10,332 nucleotides of DNA from Rs1 sp034111875 (GTDB lineage: Bacteria > Pseudomonadota > Gammaproteobacteria > Pseudomonadales > Balneatricaceae): positions 1 to 10,332 of the forward strand of contig JAWUWK010000033.1 in NCBI GenBank assembly GCA_034111875.1, written 5' to 3'. Shown here piece after piece: positions 6,795 through 10,332 of this stretch. Positions within the stretch are counted from its first letter, which is position 1, and every line of letters starts with the position of its first letter. The notes beneath the pieces are model-generated. The model had not been told where the DNA came from, made no database searches, and saw nothing but the letters and a program-made list of their open reading frames with translations. Both the position numbers and the translations under genes were made by a program.

Positions 6795-6841
6795 GGCTGT
6801 TGATAAATGACGTTGCTTATCATAAGTAGAGAATGCACTAA

Positions 6842-7627
6842 ATGACCCTATCTAAAACCATCATTACTCGATCAACCAATCACACTCGGTTTGTTGCGGT
6901 AGACGCCTGGAAACGCCTTGGCTTAATCACACTGAGCACCGATTTAACCACCGAAAGAGATTATCGAAACATATTTCCCGCCGATGATGTCGGCCTATAT
7001 ACCTCGCGGGTGCCTTTTGAAAATCCCACCAATACAGATAACTTAAAGCTAATGGCACCAAGGCTAACTTCAGCGGCGGCGCTATTACCTGATGATCAAC
7101 TTTTGGCAGCGATCTGCTATAGTTGTACAGCAGCTTCAGTGGTTATCGGCGATGATGCTATTAAAAGTGCCGTGCAAAATCATTTTCCCAACACTCCTGT
7201 TGTTACACCTTCACTTAGCGCCGTAAGAGCATTTAGCGCATTAAATGCGCGTAAAATAAGCGTGCTGACGCCCTATACCATAGAGACTAGCGAGCCAATG
7301 GCCACTTATTTCAGACAACACGGGCTCGATATTTGTCAGTTCCAATGCCTTGGTATCGAAGATGACCGAGAGATGGCTCGCGTAAGTGAAGAGAGCATTA
7401 TCGAAGCTGCTATTTTAGCTGATCACCCAAGCAGTGAAGCACTGTTTATATTCTGTACAGTATTTCCGGCAGTGAACGTGATTGATGAAATAGAGCAACG
7501 CCTTGGTAAACCAGTAGTAACCTCCAATCAAGCAACAGCTTGGATGATGCTGCAACATGCCAATATCAAACATATACCCCAAAATTTTGGGCAGTTGTTT
7601 TCATATACCGCTGCAACTCTTGATTAA
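6842..7627 (+). CDS. eutA: Ectoine/hydroxyectoine utilization protein EutA, Asp/Glu racemase superfamily
   Basis: A 261-residue protein of the Asp/Glu racemase, maleate isomerase and arylmalonate decarboxylase superfamily. The two expected active-site cysteines are visible: Cys95 in ICYSCTAASVVIG (91-103) and Cys205 in FIFCTVFPA (202-210). An N-terminal RLGLITLSTDLTTERDY (25-41) and a C-terminal KPVVTSNQATAWMML (223-237) are typical of the EutA branch. EutA is known from hydroxyectoine utilization clusters, where EutA, EutB and EutC have been proposed to convert hydroxyectoine to ectoine; its own reaction is not firmly established. Here EutB and EutC are missing and a threonine aldolase follows. 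One could guess that EutA epimerises or isomerises the substrate before that step. The ribosome site before ATG 6842 is weak (GAGAA about 10 bases upstream). The ATG at 6834 runs straight into TAA. Confidence 0.8.
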   Translation: MTLSKTIITRSTNHTRFVAVDAWKRLGLITLSTDLTTERDYRNIFPADDVGLYTSRVPFENPTNTDNLKLMAPRLTSAAALLPDDQLLAAICYSCTAASVVIGDDAIKSAVQNHFPNTPVVTPSLSAVRAFSALNARKISVLTPYTIETSEPMATYFRQHGLDICQFQCLGIEDDREMARVSEESIIEAAILADHPSSEALFIFCTVFPAVNVIDEIEQRLGKPVVTSNQATAWMMLQHANIKHIPQNFGQLFSYTAATLD

Positions 7628-7648
7628 TTACTATCGTTAGCCATTTTC

Positions 7649-7676
7649 ACACAAAGTAGTAGTGCTATTTTTGTGT
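7649..7676 (+). repeat. Inverted repeat in the eutA-aldolase gap
   Basis: ACACAAA (7649-7655) and TTTGTGT (7670-7676) are perfect 7-bp arms around a 14-base loop, within the 77-bp gap after eutA. It is AU-rich and lacks a following U-tract. It may be an RNA-processing hairpin or chance. Confidence 0.3.
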
Positions 7677-7704
7677 AAAGGCCTCAGTTATAAGGTATCT
7701 TTTC

Positions 7705-8754
7705 ATGTCAACATCCACCATCAAAAACAGCTTCGCATCAGATAACGTATCTAGTGCATGCCCCGAGATAATTGAAGCGCTAATTACTGCCAACAGCGGC
7801 ATAGCCAGCTCATATGCCAATGATAAACACTCATTGCATTTAAACAGCTTGTTTTCAGCCATTTTTGAAACTGAAGTAGCGGTATATCCTGTGCTCAGTG
7901 GAACCGCCGCGAATGCATTGGCTCTGTCCGCAATAGCGCCCTCATTTGGAAAAATATATTGTCATCAAATGTCACACATCAATACCGATGAATGTGGTGC
8001 TCCTGAGTTTTTCACCGGTGGTGCAAAGCTAATTCCTATTGCCAGTGATGATGGGAAAATAACACCAAAACTGCTTGAAAACATGATTCGCGGTATTGGC
8101 AATGTACACTCTGCACAACCCGCTGCTTTGAGCCTTACTCAATCTTGTGAAGTAGGTACTATATACCAGCTAGATGAACTGACAGCACTGATTGCTAAAG
8201 CAAAACAATACCACCTTAAAGTGCATATGGATGGTGCACGTTTTTCTAACGCACTTGCTGCAATCGGCGCTAGCCCTGCGGATATGACTTGGCGAGCAGG
8301 TGTCGATGTACTCTCCTTTGGTGGCACTAAAAATGGGTGCATAGCCGCTGAGGCTGTTATCTTTTTTAATCCTGATCAAGTAGGCCCTTTCCCGTTTTTG
8401 CACAAGCGCTCAGGGCAATTAATCTCCAAAATGCGTTTTGTATCCGCGCAGCTAGAAGCCTATGTAAAAGATGATTTATGGCTTAAGAACGCGCGCCACG
8501 CCAACCAAATGGCAAACAAATTGAGTAAAGGACTTGCAGCGCTGACTGGTATAGAATTAGCCTATCCTACTCAATCTAACGAAATTTTTGCTCATATGTC
8601 TCGTGAAACTATCCAGCGCATGGCGGCTGCAGGGTATACGGTAACAGAAGGTGAACTCGATGAAACCGCTCCGCCGCGTTTCGTGACCTCTTGGAACACC
8701 ACAGAAGCTGAAGTTGAAGCACTGCTATCTGCTGTACGCTCAGCATTATTATAA
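7705..8754 (+). CDS. Low-specificity L-threonine aldolase-like PLP enzyme
   Basis: A 349-residue fold-type I PLP enzyme of the beta-eliminating lyase/threonine aldolase family. Visible landmarks are SGTAANALAL (65-74, cofactor phosphate), His91 in HQMSHINTDECGAP (87-100, ring stacking), HMDGARFSNAL (174-184, with Asp176 for the pyridine nitrogen and Arg179), Lys209 in LSFGGTKNG (203-211, Schiff base) and Arg325 in PPRFVTSW (323-330, carboxylate). The family cleaves beta-hydroxy-alpha-amino acids to glycine plus an aldehyde. Placement between eutA and doeB suggests the substrate is 3-hydroxy-2,4-diaminobutyrate from hydroxyectoine, giving glycine and aminoacetaldehyde. That substrate is inferred, not read from the sequence. 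It is not EutB, which is a fold-type II serine/threonine dehydratase relative with different motifs. An AAGG (7693-7696) serves the ATG. An ordinary housekeeping threonine aldolase remains possible. Confidence 0.88.
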   Translation: MSTSTIKNSFASDNVSSACPEIIEALITANSGIASSYANDKHSLHLNSLFSAIFETEVAVYPVLSGTAANALALSAIAPSFGKIYCHQMSHINTDECGAPEFFTGGAKLIPIASDDGKITPKLLENMIRGIGNVHSAQPAALSLTQSCEVGTIYQLDELTALIAKAKQYHLKVHMDGARFSNALAAIGASPADMTWRAGVDVLSFGGTKNGCIAAEAVIFFNPDQVGPFPFLHKRSGQLISKMRFVSAQLEAYVKDDLWLKNARHANQMANKLSKGLAALTGIELAYPTQSNEIFAHMSRETIQRMAAAGYTVTEGELDETAPPRFVTSWNTTEAEVEALLSAVRSALL

Positions 8755-8780
8755 TAATCTTAAAAGTTAAGAGCTAAACT

Positions 8781-9770
8781 ATGACAAAAAATCCAATCTC
8801 TTCGACCATCCCTTTTGATCAAAATGGGGTTCATCATGGTCATTTGCGCCTACCCTACAGTCGTGATGATTCTGCATGGGGCTCAGTGATGATCCCTATT
8901 TGCGTCATCCAAAATGGCCCTGGCCCTACGGCACTTTTAACTGGCGCTAACCATGGCGATGAGTATGAAGGTCCATTAGCACTGCAAGATCTAGCGTATC
9001 GCTTGAAAGCAGATCAAATTAAAGGCAGGGTAATTATTGTTCCTGCTTTAAACTATCCAGCTTTTAGAGCGGCAACCCGCACCTCACCCGTCGATGGCGG
9101 AAATATGAATCGCGTCTTTCCAGGTAAGCCTGATGGCACAGTGACAGAAAAAATAGCTAACTACTTTAACTGCACGTTAATCCCACTTGCTGATTTTGTG
9201 CTAGATATTCACGCAGGGGGCAAGACCTTAAATTTTATACCTTTTGCAGCTGCACATATTCTAGATGACAATTTACAACAACAAGCTTGCGTAGCCAGTA
9301 TGAAAGCTTTCAATGCTCCGTACTCCATTATGCTGGAAGAAATTGATAATGTTGGCATGTACGACACAGCGGTAGAAGATCAAGGTAAGGTGTTTTTATC
9401 GACTGAATTAGGCGGTGGCGGGAGTGCTAGTGCGCACACTTGTTCTGTTACTATAAAAGGCGTTAGAAACTTTCTTATTCACGCAAATATTCTAAACGGA
9501 GAGCTACAGCAATCACCCAGTAAAATGCTAGATATGAGTGCAGATAATAGCAGCATATTTAGCAACAGAGACGGCTTAGTTGAATTCTGTTTTGATTTAG
9601 AAGAGCAGATCAACGTAGGTGATATCGTGGCGCGTGTTTGGCCGCTTGATCGTACCGGTGAAGCACCCGAAGAATATCAAGCACAAGTATCAGGTATCCT
9701 GGCAGGGCGACATTTTCCTGGCATTATCAAAATGGGCGATTTTCTTGCCTTGATTGCCAAGATAATTTAG
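8781..9770 (+). CDS. doeB: N-acetyl-L-2,4-diaminobutyrate deacetylase
   Basis: Zinc-dependent deacylase of the succinylglutamate desuccinylase/aspartoacylase (M14-like) family. It would remove acetate from the DoeA product to give L-2,4-diaminobutyrate, or the 3-hydroxy form; also called EutE. The 329 residues match the family's usual length of about 330. Zinc ligands are His58 and Glu61 in GANHGDEYEG (55-64) and His144 in LDIHAGG (141-147). Substrate-binding GNMNRVFPG lies at 107-115. The probable catalytic Glu209 is in STELGGGG (207-214). The C-terminal beta domain covers about 250-329. The ATG is preceded by AAGAG and lies 26 bp after the aldolase gene. doeA on the other strand supplies the preceding step. 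No DoeC dehydrogenase or DoeD transaminase follows; the operon ends here. Confidence 0.92.
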   Translation: MTKNPISSTIPFDQNGVHHGHLRLPYSRDDSAWGSVMIPICVIQNGPGPTALLTGANHGDEYEGPLALQDLAYRLKADQIKGRVIIVPALNYPAFRAATRTSPVDGGNMNRVFPGKPDGTVTEKIANYFNCTLIPLADFVLDIHAGGKTLNFIPFAAAHILDDNLQQQACVASMKAFNAPYSIMLEEIDNVGMYDTAVEDQGKVFLSTELGGGGSASAHTCSVTIKGVRNFLIHANILNGELQQSPSKMLDMSADNSSIFSNRDGLVEFCFDLEEQINVGDIVARVWPLDRTGEAPEEYQAQVSGILAGRHFPGIIKMGDFLALIAKII

Positions 9771-9808
9771 CTGAGTTAGGTTGACACAGAACTGTTAATT
9801 AATTTGTA

Positions 9809-9827
9809 CTGCCGTGCATAGCGGCAG
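9809..9827 (+). terminator. Possible operon terminator after doeB
   Basis: CTGCCG (9809-9814), a 7-base loop, CGGCAG (9822-9827), followed by CATATTT. The six-pair GC-rich stem sits 39 bp after the doeB stop, where the operon should end. The U-tract is poor, so it is a weak intrinsic terminator at best. Confidence 0.4.
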
Positions 9828-9857
9828 CATATTTACTGAAGATATTAATCTTACTTA

Positions 9858-9892
9858 CTACCCTATCCTATCCTTTCCTATCCTATCCTATC
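9858..9892 (+). repeat. Pentanucleotide tandem repeat (CTATC)n
   Basis: From 9863 to 9892 there are six tandem pentamers CTATC, CTATC, CTTTC, CTATC, CTATC, CTATC, preceded by a degenerate CTACC at 9858-9862. The tract lies in non-coding DNA between the doeB terminator candidate and the IS5-type element. A pentamer tract can slip and vary in copy number, but no gene lies close enough to make phase variation likely. Confidence 0.9.
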
Positions 9893-9960
9893 AGTCAGCC
9901 ATCACCTCACTCATCACTAAATCAAATAATTGCTGGGCCCCAAAGTTAGGTAAGTTCTTT

Positions 9961-10332
9961 GAGACCTTTGCACAGAATGATAAAAACTGCTCAACCTGCG
10001 ATAATAGCGCCTATAAAAATATAGATGGAAGATCACCGTGGCCTGGAAAAATATCAAACAGCGCAGTCTTGCGGATTCAATGCTCATCGAGCACGATGCG
10101 ATCAAGGAGCTTGATGAGATTTATTCACTCATTGATTGGACGAGGATAGAGCAGTTGCTAACTGATATTTATTCCTCTCCACGCGGCAATAAAGCTTGGC
10201 CACCCATTATGATGTTTCGCGCACTGTTAGTACAAAGCTGGCACAAGCTCAGTGACGAAGGGCTTGAAAAACAATGGGCACGCGACTTAATTTTTAGGCG
10301 TTTCACTGGTTTAGATATATCGGAATCGGTAC
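9961..10332 (+). mobile_element. IS5-family insertion sequence, left part
   Basis: The element contains the transposase starting at 10038 and runs off the right edge. A plausible left inverted repeat begins at 9961 with GAGACCTTTGCACAGAATG, which resembles ends of several IS5-family elements as I remember them. The right end and the target duplication cannot be seen, so the exact boundary is provisional. Confidence 0.6.
10038..10332 (+). CDS. IS5-family transposase, N-terminal part (cut by window edge)
   Basis: From a GTG at 10038, with GGAAG at 10028-10032 as ribosome site, an open frame runs 98 codons to the right edge. It begins AWKNIKQRSLADSMLIEHD and continues with LDEIYSLIDWTRIEQLL, a conserved NKAWPPIMMFRALLVQSWHK segment, then LSDEGLEKQWARDLIFRRFTGL. 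This is the DUF772/InsH-type N-terminal domain of IS5-group transposases. The DDE catalytic residues would lie beyond the window. No stop or frameshift is seen in the visible part, so it may be intact, unlike the two elements on the left. Confidence 0.85.
   Translation, partial: MAWKNIKQRSLADSMLIEHDAIKELDEIYSLIDWTRIEQLLTDIYSSPRGNKAWPPIMMFRALLVQSWHKLSDEGLEKQWARDLIFRRFTGLDISESV

Noticed and set aside
7705..8754. Assignment as EutB
   Set aside because: EutB is a fold-type II serine/threonine dehydratase relative. This protein has the fold-type I threonine aldolase motifs, such as LSFGGTKNG and HMDGARF.
9814..10149. Plus-strand 111-codon frame starting near the doeB terminator
   Set aside because: It translates the CTATC repeat and then overlaps the IS5-type transposase in another frame; the transposase frame carries the family motifs.

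Overview
The window looks like part of a chromosome of a moderately AT-rich marine or halotolerant gammaproteobacterium. I base this on the ectoine/hydroxyectoine catabolic genes, the Halomonas TeaABC-like TRAP transporter and the types of insertion sequence present. The lineage is an inference from gene content only.

Layout. Positions 1-1500 hold mobile-element wreckage: a minus-strand IS1182-family transposase with an internal deletion and frameshift (1-706, running off the left edge), abutting a 5'-truncated plus-strand IS21-family istB remnant (about 778-1389) with an IS21-like right end (about 1448-1495). Positions 1573-3589 carry two minus-strand genes: an FCD-domain GntR regulator, and upstream of it doeA (ectoine hydrolase). 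From 3811 to 9770, divergently transcribed, runs a plus-strand cluster: the TRAP substrate-binding protein (TeaA/UehA-like), small and large TRAP permeases, eutA (Asp/Glu racemase superfamily), a low-specificity threonine-aldolase-like PLP enzyme, and doeB (N-acetyl-diaminobutyrate deacetylase). After a pentanucleotide repeat, an IS5-family transposase begins at 10038 and leaves the right edge.

How the genes fit together. The TRAP system imports (hydroxy)ectoine. DoeA opens the pyrimidine ring to N-acetyl-2,4-diaminobutyrate (or its 3-hydroxy form), and DoeB removes the acetyl group. EutA belongs to the hydroxyectoine branch. The usual EutB (threonine-dehydratase-like) and EutC (ornithine-cyclodeaminase-like) are absent, as are the DoeD transaminase and DoeC dehydrogenase. 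In their place, between eutA and doeB, sits a threonine aldolase. Deacetylated hydroxyectoine is 3-hydroxy-2,4-diaminobutyrate, a beta-hydroxy-alpha-amino acid. A threonine aldolase could split it into glycine and aminoacetaldehyde, which would be an alternative hydroxyectoine route. This is the most interesting idea in the window and is an inference from gene content.

Other oddities. The binding-protein gene has a clear signal peptide and Shine-Dalgarno, but AUA where the start codon should be. It also appears to lack four residues in the most conserved TRAP-binding-protein motif. The 221-bp divergent promoter region carries a GTACAAT inverted repeat over a predicted doeA -35 box.
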